Shown here: positions 33,818 through 41,824 of the stretch, one piece after another
Layout: each line of letters begins with the position of its first letter
Position numbering within the stretch: the first letter of the stretch is position 1
Assembly (NCBI GenBank): GCA_030535235.1
Contig: JAUNCL010000013.1
Span: forward strand, 2,370 to 65,489
Source of the DNA: Bacillota bacterium
GTDB lineage: Bacteria; Bacillota; Clostridia; Oscillospirales; Oscillospiraceae
Length of the DNA: 63,120 nucleotides
Direction: 5' to 3'
Made by a program: the position numbers and the translations under genes
Notes under the pieces: model-generated
Seen by the model: the letters and a program-made list of their open reading frames with translations, nothing else
Told to the model about the DNA's origin: nothing
Database searches by the model: none

Positions 33818-34293
33818 CATATCTCCGTGGAAATTTCCCGGCCGTTGAGGGCGGCCTGGACCAGGGTATCTCCCTCATAGGACAGCTTCAGGGAGAAGAA
33901 GGGAACCTCCCGGGTCAGCAGGTCCAGAAAGATCTTGTCCCCCGTCCAGATGGGCAGGTCCTGCACGGCGGACTTGTCCACCCACTCCAGGTCCCCCTCG
34001 TTACACTCGATCATCTCCCCCTCAAAGCCGTCGGCGGTGAAGAGGTGCATGTACTCCGTCTCCCACCGGTCGGACACGAAGGTCACCAGCCCCCGGTAGG
34101 CGTAGCGGGTGAGGGTCAGGCCGGTCTCCTCCCTGACCTCCCGGAGAAGGCACTCCTCCGGGCTCTCCTTGTCCTCAAACTTGCCGCCGACGCCCACCCA
34201 CTTGTCCTGGTTGATGTCATTCTTCTTTTTTACCCGGTGGAGCATCAGATACTGCCCCTCCCGCTCGATATAGCACAGGGTCGTGTTCCACAT
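33817..34293 (-). CDS. Nudix hydrolase (MutT/8-oxo-dGTPase-like)
   Basis: A 158-residue Nudix hydrolase. The Nudix box runs from GGKFEDKESPEECLLREV to REETGL (near residues 36-58) with all catalytic glutamates. The N-terminus (TTLCYIEREGQYLMLHR) and size fit the MutT/YtkD-like group that cleans oxidised nucleotides; the substrate is not certain. It starts 12 nt after the ADP-ribosylglycohydrolase. Confidence 0.88.
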   Translation of the reverse strand: MWNTTLCYIEREGQYLMLHRVKKKNDINQDKWVGVGGKFEDKESPEECLLREVREETGLTLTRYAYRGLVTFVSDRWETEYMHLFTADGFEGEMIECNEGDLEWVDKSAVQDLPIWTGDKIFLDLLTREVPFFSLKLSYEGDTLVQAALNGREISTEI

Positions 34294-34305
34294 GGCGCTG
34301 CCTCC

Positions 34306-35088
34306 TCAATATCTCTGAATGAACCGGTCGTAGATGGTGCGGACCTCCCCGTCGATAAAGGGCAGGAAGGTTTCCCGGATTTCCCGGGGAACCCCATAGC
34401 AGGCCGCCGCCACGGAACCGGCCATGGCGGCGATGGTGTCGCTGTCCCCGCCGATGGAGATGGCGTTGCGGATGGTCTCCTCAAAGCTCTCCGCCTCCAA
34501 AAAGGCCGCCACGGCCTGGGGAACGCTGCCGGCACAGGAGACGTCAAACTGGTAGTCCGCCCGAATCTCGTCCAGGGTGAAGTCCAGGGGATAGTACCGG
34601 GTCACATGGGCCCGGATGGCCGCCTTCTCCGCCCCCTGCCGGGCCAGATAGACCGCCCCGGCGATGGCCTCCGCCCCGGCGATCCCGTCCGGGTGGTTGT
34701 GGGTCACTTCCGCCGAAGCCCTGGCCAGGGCCAGACACTGGCTCAGGCTCTCCGCCGCCCAGGCCACCGGGGAGACCCGCATGGCGCTGCCGTTGCCCAG
34801 GCTGCCGTAGGGTCGGGGCTCCTCCGCCTGGAGCCACCGCTCAAACCGGGGGCCGTAGCCAAGGCCGGGATAGGCACGGCCCAGCCGACGCATCTCCGCC
34901 ACCACGTTGGCCCGGAACCCGTCCAGGTCTCGCAGGTCGCTCATCAGCACCGCCGAGGCCACCGCCGCCGTCATGACGCTGTCGTCAGTCATCCGGCACT
35001 CCGGCTGCACCAGGGGAAACTCCTTGGTTTTGATATTCTTCCACTCGTAAATCGACCCGGCGATATCGCCGATCAACGCACCCAGCAT
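34306..35088 (-). CDS. ADP-ribosylglycohydrolase family protein
   Basis: A 260-residue DraG/ARH-type protein that removes ADP-ribose from proteins or small molecules. The two-magnesium site motifs are present: GALIGDIAGS at residue 3, MTDDSVMT near 32 and SIGGDSDTIAAM near 213. The ATG at 35088 begins the conserved MLGALIGDI, with AGGGAG upstream. The open frame extends further upstream without family character. Forms an operon with the Nudix gene. Confidence 0.9.
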   Translation of the reverse strand: MLGALIGDIAGSIYEWKNIKTKEFPLVQPECRMTDDSVMTAAVASAVLMSDLRDLDGFRANVVAEMRRLGRAYPGLGYGPRFERWLQAEEPRPYGSLGNGSAMRVSPVAWAAESLSQCLALARASAEVTHNHPDGIAGAEAIAGAVYLARQGAEKAAIRAHVTRYYPLDFTLDEIRADYQFDVSCAGSVPQAVAAFLEAESFEETIRNAISIGGDSDTIAAMAGSVAAACYGVPREIRETFLPFIDGEVRTIYDRFIQRY

Positions 35089-35149
35089 GGCAGGGACTCC
35101 CTTCTGTCTGAATTGATATATTATAATGTAAATTATACCACATGTTTTC

Positions 35150-35198
35150 CCAAGAAACAACGAGAACGCCCCGGCAGGCTGCAAGTCCCTGCCGGGGC
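35150..35198 (-). terminator. Likely terminator after the symporter
   Basis: GCCCCGGCAGG (35168-35178) and CCTGCCGGGGC (35188-35198) pair perfectly; the minus-strand tail is only moderately T-rich (GTTCTCGTTGTTTCTTG). Confidence 0.6.
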
Positions 35199-35218
35199 AC
35201 TCCCCTTTGCAAGTCAAT

Positions 35219-36739
35219 TTATTGAGACGACAACGAAACGCCGTTGTGTTTTCCAGCGCAAAAGCCCGCCCCCATGATGACCAGGCACACAGCCATGCCC
35301 AGGAACAGAGGGTCGAAGGGAAGGGCGAGCAGCTTCCCCGCCAGCACGGCAACAGGGCCGGCGATGATGGCCGCCAGGGCGAACCGGCTGGGGATCTTCC
35401 CCTTGAGCCACAGGCCGCCGCACATGGGCAGGAAGACCACCGCCCCCCGCAGGCCCATGGACAGGAAGCCGAAGTCGTTGATCATGGCCCCGGGCACCAG
35501 GATGGCAACCGCCGCGGCGATGACCAGGATGACCATGATGGTCCCCCGGGTGACCTTCAGGTTGACCCCGGACTCCTTCACCCGGGGATTCTTCCGGGCG
35601 AAAATGTCGGTGACCAGGATGGAGGCCATGCCCAGGGCTAGGCCGGAGCCGCCCCCCACCACGGTGATGAACAGGGTACCCAGGACGATGCCTCCCAGGA
35701 GCTTGGGCATGAAGTTCACCACGAACACCGGGAAGACCTGGGCGGTGGACTCGATCTGGATGAGCCCCTGGGGGATGGACTGCCCCAGGGCCTGCAGGGC
35801 CTGGACCTCGTCGGCGGTGATGCAGTGACCCCGCATGTACAGGCCGATGAGGATGCAGGCGATGCCGATGGGGGGGATCAGGAAGGCGCTGAGGAGGGCT
35901 CCCTTCTTGGCCGCCCGGTCACTCTTGCCGGACCAGATGGCCTGGGCATAGGTCTGGGTAGACAGGACCCCCAGCAGCAGGGACAGGGCAGAGCCGATGT
36001 CCTTGGAGGCCCCCCGGGCCAAGAGGGAGGTAAACCGGGCGTGGACCGAGGCGGCGTCCGTCAGGCCGCTGTAATCCCCCAGGGCCGTCCCCGCCAGCAG
36101 GGACTGGAGGGAGTCCATCAGCCCGGAGACGCCCCCGGCCATGACGAAAACCAAAATGCCGCCCAGGATGGAGGTCGCATACAGCAGGATGAGCTTGGCC
36201 ACGCCCCCCATGCCGGCCCCCCACATCCCGCCAAAGATCACATAGAAGGCCATGAGGGCGATGGAGACCACCGCCGCCGCCAGACTGTTGATGGGGAAAA
36301 TGGTGATGAGCAGGGCCGTGGCCGACAGGACCTGGGCCACCACGCTGATGAAAATGCCGATGGAACAGAAAATGCTGCCCAGGGACTCCGCCTTGGGCCC
36401 GTACTCCTTGGAGACGATCTGCAACAGGGTGGAGCAGCCGCTGTGGCGGAAGGGGGCCGCGTAGCCAATGGCCAGGATCAGGCAGCCGATGCCCGAGCCC
36501 AAGGTGAACCACCAGGCGGACATGCCGAAGGAAAAGGCCAGCTGGGCGGTACCGATGGTGGCCTGACCGCTTACCAGGGTGCCCATGATGGCTCCGCAGA
36601 CGATCCAGGCCCCGGCGCGGCTGCCGCCGCTGGAGAAATCCGATGCCGACTGGACCTTCCGCCCGGAGCGGATGCCGATGCCGACGATCAGGGCAATGGT
36701 GGCCAGCAGGCCCACCACATGCAGGGAACTCAAATGCAT
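35219..36739 (-). CDS. Sodium:solute symporter (SSS) family protein
   Basis: A 506-residue membrane protein of the sodium/solute symporter family, with about 13 membrane helices. The start MHLSSLHVVGLLATIALIVGIGIRSG and the GGSRAGAWIVCGAIMGTLVSGQATIG segment match the family. The C-terminal half keeps the GGGSGLALGMASILVTDIF motif found in many solute symporters. The substrate is not evident. The ATG at 36739 is preceded by AGAAAGGAAG; upstream lies a long leader with a terminator-like hairpin (36768-36819), suggesting control by attenuation. It is divergent from purF. Confidence 0.88.
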   Translation of the reverse strand: MHLSSLHVVGLLATIALIVGIGIRSGRKVQSASDFSSGGSRAGAWIVCGAIMGTLVSGQATIGTAQLAFSFGMSAWWFTLGSGIGCLILAIGYAAPFRHSGCSTLLQIVSKEYGPKAESLGSIFCSIGIFISVVAQVLSATALLITIFPINSLAAAVVSIALMAFYVIFGGMWGAGMGGVAKLILLYATSILGGILVFVMAGGVSGLMDSLQSLLAGTALGDYSGLTDAASVHARFTSLLARGASKDIGSALSLLLGVLSTQTYAQAIWSGKSDRAAKKGALLSAFLIPPIGIACILIGLYMRGHCITADEVQALQALGQSIPQGLIQIESTAQVFPVFVVNFMPKLLGGIVLGTLFITVVGGGSGLALGMASILVTDIFARKNPRVKESGVNLKVTRGTIMVILVIAAAVAILVPGAMINDFGFLSMGLRGAVVFLPMCGGLWLKGKIPSRFALAAIIAGPVAVLAGKLLALPFDPLFLGMAVCLVIMGAGFCAGKHNGVSLSSQ

Positions 36740-36767
36740 AGCGTGTGCTTCCTTTCTCTCTGAACGC

Positions 36768-36819
36768 AAAAAAGCCGGCAATGAGAGCGCAGCAAATAAA
36801 CGCTCCATCAGCCGGCTTT
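36768..36819 (-). promoter_or_regulatory. Attenuator-like hairpin in the symporter leader
   Basis: GCCGGC arms (36774-36779 and 36811-36816, extended by AAA/TTT and an inner GAGCG/CGCTC) form a hairpin that on the minus strand ends in TTTTTT, about 30 nt before the symporter ATG. A second hairpin (36832-36854, GAGGACGGG/CCCGTTCTC) lies just upstream. Both fall between a strong promoter and the gene, so this resembles a riboswitch or other attenuator. I recognise no known ligand class. Confidence 0.65.
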
Positions 36820-36904
36820 CAAACAGATTGCGAGGACGGGGGAAACCCGTTCTCCTCCATTCAAAACAGCAAATTTTGTACCATTCATTCTCTTGTACAG
36901 ACAC

Positions 36905-36933
36905 ATGTTATCACCAGAAAGTTTTTTTGTCAA
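36905..36933 (-). promoter_or_regulatory. Strong promoter for the symporter
   Basis: Minus strand: TTGACA (36928-36933), 17 nt, TAACAT (36905-36910), giving a leader of about 158 nt. In the 328-nt divergent region 36740-37067 I see no equally good promoter for purF. Confidence 0.75.
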
Positions 36934-37067
36934 GGAGGCCCAAAAACTTTTTCCCCAGGGGATGGTTTTCGGCATCCTTCCCCTTGATTTTCCCCTGGGA
37001 GTGTGATGAAATAATACTGTTTTTCTGACAATTTACTCCTCTGACAGGGGAAAGGAGCTGGTTTTCC

Positions 37068-38507
37068 ATGGGTTCTCTCCACGAAGAATGCGGGGTGTTC
37101 GGCGTGTTCAGCCAAACCCGCCGCGCTGTCGCCTCCTCGGCCTACTACGGCCTGTTCGCCCTCCAGCACCGCGGCCAGGAGAGCTGCGGCATCGTGGTGG
37201 GGAACGACGGCCTCTTTCGGGACCACAAGGACGTCGGCCTGGTGAGCGACGTGTTTCCCCCGGACGTTCTCCAAGGCCTGGGCCACGGCACCATGGCGGT
37301 GGGCCACGTCCGCTACTCCACCACCGGCGGGGACGGGCGGCTCAACTGCCAGCCCATCGTGGTCAACCACAGCAAGGGCCACATGGCCCTGGCCCACAAC
37401 GGCAACCTGACCAACGCCTTTGAGCTGCGCACCCAGCTGGAGCTCTCCGGCTCCATCTTCCACACCACCAGCGACACCGAGGTCATCGCCTATATCATCA
37501 CCAAGGAGCGTCTCACCGCCCCCTCCATTGAAGAGGCCGTGGAGCGGGCCATGGATACCATCCAGGGGGCCTACTCCCTGGTCATCCTCTCCCCCACCAA
37601 GCTTCTGGCCGCCCGGGACCCCTACGGCTTCCGGCCCCTGTGCTACGGTGTCACCAAGGAGGGGGACTACGTGGTGGCCTCCGAGAGCTGCGCCCTGGAC
37701 GCCGTGGGAGCTGCCTTCGTCCGGGACCTGCGCCCCGGGGAGATTCTGGTCTTTGAGTCCTCCGGCATCCGCTCCCTCACCCGCCACTGCGGGACCCGCC
37801 CCCAGCGGACCTGCGTCTTTGAATACCTCTACTTCGCCCGGCCGGACTCGGTCATCGACGGAGCCTCCGTCCACGCCGCCCGGATCCAGGCAGGCCGATT
37901 CCTGGCTCAGGAACACCCCCGGCAGGCCGACGTGGTCATCGGGGTCCCCGACTCCGGCCTGGATGCCGCCATGGGCTACGCCGAGGAGTCGGGCATCCCC
38001 TACCGCATGGGCTTTATCAAGAACAAATACATCGGCCGCACCTTCATCCAGCCCGACCAGCACGACCGGGAGGACAAGGTGAAGATCAAACTCAACCCCA
38101 TCCGCTCCGTGGTCAACGGCAAGCGGGTGGTGCTGGTGGACGACTCCATCGTCCGGGGGACCACCTCGGGCCAGATCGTCTCCCTCCTGCGGCAGGCCGG
38201 CGCCACAGAGGTCCACATGATGTCCTCCGCCCCCGCCTTCCTGAACCCCTGCTACTACGGCACCGACGTGGATTCCCGGGAAAACCTCATCGCCGCCCAC
38301 CACCCGGTGGAGGAGATCGCCCGCATCATCGGGGCGGACTCCTTGGGCTACCTCAGCGTGGACCACGCCCGGCAGATCGCCGCCGCCGGCCACGCCCAGG
38401 GCTTCTGCACCGCCTGCTTCTCCGGGGACTACCCCGCCGGAGTCCCCAGATATGACAAGAAATCCCGCTTTGAGCAGGGACTCTCCCAAAAAGAAGATCA
38501 CACCTGA
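37068..38507 (+). CDS. purF: PurF, amidophosphoribosyltransferase
   Basis: A 479-residue enzyme making phosphoribosylamine from PRPP and glutamine, the first step of purine synthesis. The glutaminase nucleophile is Cys8 in MGSLHEECGVFGVF, exposed after removal of a short propeptide as in Bacillus-type PurF. The PRPP loop is VVLVDDSIVRGTTSGQI near residue 350. The cysteines that hold the 4Fe-4S cluster in this type include CVFEYLYFARPDS near 247 and CFSGDYPAG near the end. Other pur genes are not adjacent. GAAAGGAG precedes the ATG. Confidence 0.95.
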   Translation: MGSLHEECGVFGVFSQTRRAVASSAYYGLFALQHRGQESCGIVVGNDGLFRDHKDVGLVSDVFPPDVLQGLGHGTMAVGHVRYSTTGGDGRLNCQPIVVNHSKGHMALAHNGNLTNAFELRTQLELSGSIFHTTSDTEVIAYIITKERLTAPSIEEAVERAMDTIQGAYSLVILSPTKLLAARDPYGFRPLCYGVTKEGDYVVASESCALDAVGAAFVRDLRPGEILVFESSGIRSLTRHCGTRPQRTCVFEYLYFARPDSVIDGASVHAARIQAGRFLAQEHPRQADVVIGVPDSGLDAAMGYAEESGIPYRMGFIKNKYIGRTFIQPDQHDREDKVKIKLNPIRSVVNGKRVVLVDDSIVRGTTSGQIVSLLRQAGATEVHMMSSAPAFLNPCYYGTDVDSRENLIAAHHPVEEIARIIGADSLGYLSVDHARQIAAAGHAQGFCTACFSGDYPAGVPRYDKKSRFEQGLSQKEDHT

Positions 38508-38517
38508 TACCGAAAAG

Positions 38518-38552
38518 AATCCCCGGGACATGCAGCGTCCCGGGGATTTTAT
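38518..38552 (+). terminator. Terminator after purF
   Basis: AATCCCCGGGAC (38518-38529) and GTCCCGGGGATT (38536-38547) pair perfectly, followed by TTATC. Confidence 0.85.
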
Positions 38553-38570
38553 CACTGTGTACAGCAGCGA

Positions 38571-39230
38571 TCAGCCGTAGCAGAAGTAGCTGGTGCTGGC
38601 GAACCAGCCGCTGTTGAAGTAGACGGACTTCCAGAGACCGCTGCCCTGGGTGAAGTTGGCCTGATAGATAACGTTGGAGGGCATATCCGTCTTGCCCTTC
38701 ATGGCCTGGATCACGGAGTTCTTGCAGGTCTGCCAGTAGTTGGTGCCGTTGGCCGCGTCCTTGTTCTTGATGGCCTGGGCGGCCTCTGTGGTGGCGTACT
38801 TGGTGCTGTACTGGCCCCGCTGGGTGATGACGCCGTAGACCGTGTTGGGGAACCGGCTGTCCTTCACCCGGTTCAGGGCCACCTGGGCCACATACTGGCG
38901 GAGCTGCTCGGTGGTGCAGCCTGCCTCGTGGTAGACGGTGGTGGTCAGGATGCGGATGTCATCCCAGGTGTACTGGGACAGCTTCTGGTAGGCCTGGATC
39001 TCCGCCTGGGCGGAGGCCCAGGTGCTCTTGGCAGCCTGGATATAGCTGCTGTTTTCGGAATAGCCCTGCTTGCGGAGGGTGTTAGCCGTCTGGTGGGCCT
39101 GGGCCTGGATCTGCTTCTGCTCCCGGATGGCCGCCATGCACTCTGTGTAGTTGCTGGCCGCGAAGGCCGTGGGCACCATGCTCACCAGCATTGCCATGCA
39201 GAGCAGAGCCCCAATCAAATACTTCTTCAT
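38571..39230 (-). CDS. Secreted SleB-type cell-wall hydrolase
   Basis: A 219-residue exported hydrolase. Signal peptide MKKYLIGALLCMAMLVSMVPTAFA (in order, residues 1-24) is followed by a helical, Gln/Ala-rich segment (about 26-85) and a Hydrolase_2 (SleB/CwlJ) domain (about 90-219). The catalytic-type Glu lies in TVYHEAG near residue 100, then VAQVALNRVKDSRFPNTVYGVI follows. SleB is a spore-cortex lytic enzyme, but this type is also common in vegetative wall turnover. A strong promoter and structured 140-nt leader precede it. Confidence 0.88.
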   Translation of the reverse strand: MKKYLIGALLCMAMLVSMVPTAFAASNYTECMAAIREQKQIQAQAHQTANTLRKQGYSENSSYIQAAKSTWASAQAEIQAYQKLSQYTWDDIRILTTTVYHEAGCTTEQLRQYVAQVALNRVKDSRFPNTVYGVITQRGQYSTKYATTEAAQAIKNKDAANGTNYWQTCKNSVIQAMKGKTDMPSNVIYQANFTQGSGLWKSVYFNSGWFASTSYFCYG

Positions 39231-39371
39231 GTTAATCTCCAATCGTTCGTGGAAGGCGCGTCCCCTGCCGATGCGCAAACGCCCTAAGTCGACGGGTAAG
39301 CCTGATTCCTTCCGGTTGCCTTTTCGTTCTCTGCGTCTATCTCTCTCGCAGAAAGGGATTGGGCGCCTGCA
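39231..39371 (-). promoter_or_regulatory. Structured 5' leader of the wall hydrolase gene
   Basis: The 140-nt leader is G+C-rich and foldable. CTGCG/CGCAG forms one hairpin. An outer stem GCGCCC...GGGCGT encloses AATCC, CAACCGGAAGGAATC and ACCCGTCGACTTA. This order recalls the c-di-AMP (ydaO) riboswitch, which often controls wall hydrolases, but the conserved CCCGACAGCTAAC core is not matched. I list it as a possible riboswitch of uncertain class. Confidence 0.4.
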
Positions 39372-39377
39372 ACTGGG

Positions 39378-39406
39378 ATTATACACGAACTCCTTTTCCA
39401 TTTCAA
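39378..39406 (-). promoter_or_regulatory. Strong promoter for the wall hydrolase
   Basis: Minus strand: TTGAAA (39401-39406), 17 nt, TATAAT (39378-39383). In the 461-nt region 39231-39691 the part between this promoter and the terminator at 39569 is A+T-rich, with no gene seen. Confidence 0.78.
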
Positions 39407-39568
39407 ATTCCCGAAACCGCCCGAAAAACGGGACTCAGTTTGTAATCTTTGTTACTTCCAAACAAAATTCTGTTTTTATTTGTTACCCATTTTTGTTCGG
39501 TGTGTCACCAATTCGTTCCGTCTTGTAATCATTTTGTAAACTTTTCGATGCAATTTCGTTACCTTTCA

Positions 39569-39605
39569 CAAAAAAACCGGCCAATCTTTTACAGATCGGC
39601 CGGTG
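39569..39605 (-). terminator. Terminator after the crotonase gene
   Basis: ACCGGCC.ATCT pairs with AGAT.GGCCGGT (39576-39604) with one mismatch; on the minus strand it ends in a run of seven T. Confidence 0.88.
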
Positions 39606-39691
39606 AAAATCCAGAAAAGCCCTTGCGTTTCAAGGGTTTGACCCCTTGGGCAAGTTTACTATAGACATTTTAACGAAAATCCCTTTCCCCC

Positions 39692-40468
39692 TCAGAAGTC
39701 CGTGAAATGGGGCTTGCGGCGCTCCAGGAAGGCCTCCATGCCCTCCTTTTTGTCGTGGGTCGCAAAGAGCAGACCCAGCAGATCCCGCTCCCGGGCACAG
39801 CCGCTGGGCAGGTCTACGTTCTCGCTGGCGTTGACGGCGGCCTTGGCCACCGACACGGCGTAGCTGGCCTTGGAGGCGATCTTCCGGGCCATGGCCCGGC
39901 AGTAGTCCATCAGCTCCCCCTGGGGGACCACATGGTTGGCCAGACCCATCCGATAGGCCTCCTGGGCGTCGATCTGGTCGCAGGTAAAGATCATCTCCTT
40001 GGCCCGGCCCACGCCGATGATCCGGCTGAGCCGCTGGGTGCCGCCGCCGCCGGGGATGATGCCTAAGCCCACCTCCGGCAGGGCGAAGCGGGCATTCTCC
40101 GCCGCCACCCGGATGTCGCAGGCCAGGGTGAGCTCACAGCCGCCCCCCAGGGCGTAGCCGTTCACCGCGGCGATGGTCACCTGACGCATGTTCTCCAGAA
40201 GGTCGGCGCTCCGGTGGCACAGCTCTCCCAGATGGCGGCCCTCCATAGCGTCCTGGTGGACCATCTGGGCAATGTCCGCCCCGGCGGCAAAGGCCTTCTC
40301 CCCAGCGCCGGTGAGGATGACCACCTTCACCTGGTCATCGGCCTGAATGGCCTCCAGGTGGGCGATGATCTCCTCATAGACCTGGCTGTTCAGGGCGTTC
40401 AGGCTCTTAGGCCGGTCGATGGTGACAATGGCGATCTCTTCCTCCCGCTGCAATTTCACAAACTCCAT
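39692..40468 (-). CDS. Enoyl-CoA hydratase/crotonase
   Basis: A 258-residue crotonase-family enzyme, probably hydrating short enoyl-CoA such as crotonyl-CoA. Oxyanion-hole segments are FAAGADIAQM near residue 60 and YALGGGCELTL near 105. The catalytic Glu pair is present in the second of these and in LPEVGLGIIPGGGGTQRL near 129. No beta-hydroxybutyryl-CoA or butyryl-CoA dehydrogenase is adjacent, so the pathway cannot be told from context. It follows the deacetylase gene by 15 nt. Confidence 0.9.
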   Translation of the reverse strand: MEFVKLQREEEIAIVTIDRPKSLNALNSQVYEEIIAHLEAIQADDQVKVVILTGAGEKAFAAGADIAQMVHQDAMEGRHLGELCHRSADLLENMRQVTIAAVNGYALGGGCELTLACDIRVAAENARFALPEVGLGIIPGGGGTQRLSRIIGVGRAKEMIFTCDQIDAQEAYRMGLANHVVPQGELMDYCRAMARKIASKASYAVSVAKAAVNASENVDLPSGCARERDLLGLLFATHDKKEGMEAFLERRKPHFTDF

Positions 40469-40483
40469 CGTGATACCTCCTGT

Positions 40484-41740
40484 TCATTCCCGGTAGGCCT
40501 CGTAGACCTGCCGGCGGGTATACCCCTGGGTGGGGGCGAAGAACTCCGGGGGCAGGCTCTTCACCAGCCCGTCGGGGTCCATGGCGTACTTCAAAATCCC
40601 CTGCTCGGCGCACCAGTCCATAGCGCCCCAGTGGGGATGCTGCCCCTTGCCGGTCTCCTTGATCTGCCGGATGCGCCGCCGGACGGCCTCTCTTCTGGGG
40701 GCCAGCAGCATGGCCAGCTCCCCCCAGGTCATGGGGGCGTCCAGCCGCAGGCAGTTGTCCCAATAGACGATGGCCCGGGTCCTCTGGAGCCGGACCAGCT
40801 TCTCAAACCCCGGCTCCCGGGGGCCAACGTCAGCAAAGGGACTGCTCTCCACCAGCTGTTGGGCGGTGACCACCCGGTAGCCGTACCGCCGGAGCAGGTC
40901 CAGCTGCTTCCGCAGGCCGAAGACCACCGGGGTCCGGCGGAGACCGTTGCAGCCCTCCCGCTGGCAGATGATCTGCCCGCAGAGGGCGTCGGGATCGGCG
41001 GCCAGGACCTTGCCCATGGGCATCACCATGGCATCGGTCTCCGCCTGGAGGCTCTCCAGGGGCTGGGCGCTCTCCCCCCGGAAGGACCCGGCCAGATACT
41101 GGTAGCCCAGCAGGTCAAAAGCGTCCAGGCCGGTGCAACCCCCGCCGATGGTATCCACCCCCCAGGGGGGACGGCCCATGGTCATGGTATAGTGGTGCTT
41201 CTCCTCCAGCAGCCGGTGCAGGCGGGCCAGATCGTCGGTCACCTGATTCAGATCCGCCAGGCAGGCCCGCTTGCCGTGGGGGAAGGGCCGCCGGCCGAAG
41301 GGGATGTGCCGGTAGCTGTGGTTCACCGCCTGATGGCCCTCGGCCAGGAGCCGCCGGAGGATCTCCGGGTTGTTGGCCGCGCCTCCCCGCTCATCCTGGT
41401 TGATGTCGGGATAGTGGTCCCAGCGCCGGCCGTTCCACTGGGGTCCCCCGGCCCGGCCTGCGGCGTCCGGGTAGTTCTCCCCGGTGTCCCCCACCAGGCA
41501 GAAGGTCCCCAGGGCCTCATACTCCCCCAAACAGTCCAGCAAAAGCTCCGTCAAGGCCCGGCCGCTGAATTTATCCGGCGAGGCCGGCAGGTCGGTGGGG
41601 CCGTCGTCAAAGGCAATGGTCACCAGCCGCCGGTCGGTCTTCACCCGGGTGATCCGCCGGGTGTAGCTCACGTAGGGTCTCTGTCCCGACAGAAACCGCC
41701 CCTTCTTCCCCGGAAGGAGTCCATTTCTGTTCCATGCCAT
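40484..41740 (-). CDS. Polysaccharide deacetylase family protein
   Basis: A 418-residue NodB-fold protein. Metal and catalytic motifs are VTIAFDDGPTD near residue 40, VNHSYRH near 138 and RPPWG near 190. Together they suggest an active carbohydrate deacetylase. The C-terminal part (about 330-418) is helical and ends with a segment (HWGAMDWCAEQGILKYAM) that resembles an SLH repeat or a helix-turn-helix-like domain. No signal peptide is seen at the assigned ATG, so its location is uncertain. It lies between the crotonase and a gene of unknown family. Confidence 0.78.
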   Translation of the reverse strand: MAWNRNGLLPGKKGRFLSGQRPYVSYTRRITRVKTDRRLVTIAFDDGPTDLPASPDKFSGRALTELLLDCLGEYEALGTFCLVGDTGENYPDAAGRAGGPQWNGRRWDHYPDINQDERGGAANNPEILRRLLAEGHQAVNHSYRHIPFGRRPFPHGKRACLADLNQVTDDLARLHRLLEEKHHYTMTMGRPPWGVDTIGGGCTGLDAFDLLGYQYLAGSFRGESAQPLESLQAETDAMVMPMGKVLAADPDALCGQIICQREGCNGLRRTPVVFGLRKQLDLLRRYGYRVVTAQQLVESSPFADVGPREPGFEKLVRLQRTRAIVYWDNCLRLDAPMTWGELAMLLAPRREAVRRRIRQIKETGKGQHPHWGAMDWCAEQGILKYAMDPDGLVKSLPPEFFAPTQGYTRRQVYEAYRE

Positions 41741-41824
41741 GGTCCTCTCCTCTTTTCCCTTCGCTCCGCGGGCGGCAAAGGAGGCCCGCCCTGGGGCGGC
41801 CTCCTCCCGCGTGTTCCGTCTGTA

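Noticed and set aside
36832-36854. T-box or ykkC-type riboswitch in the symporter leader
   Set aside because: The conserved T-box core and the ykkC ACGR-type motifs are not present in the expected context.
36740-36900. N-terminal extension of the symporter from the in-frame ATG at 36904
   Set aside because: The extension would run through the terminator hairpin, has no ribosome site and lacks family similarity; the ATG at 36739 is well supported.
41769-41806. Terminator between the unknown gene and the deacetylase
   Set aside because: A GC-rich hairpin is present but the following tail is too poor in T to call it.
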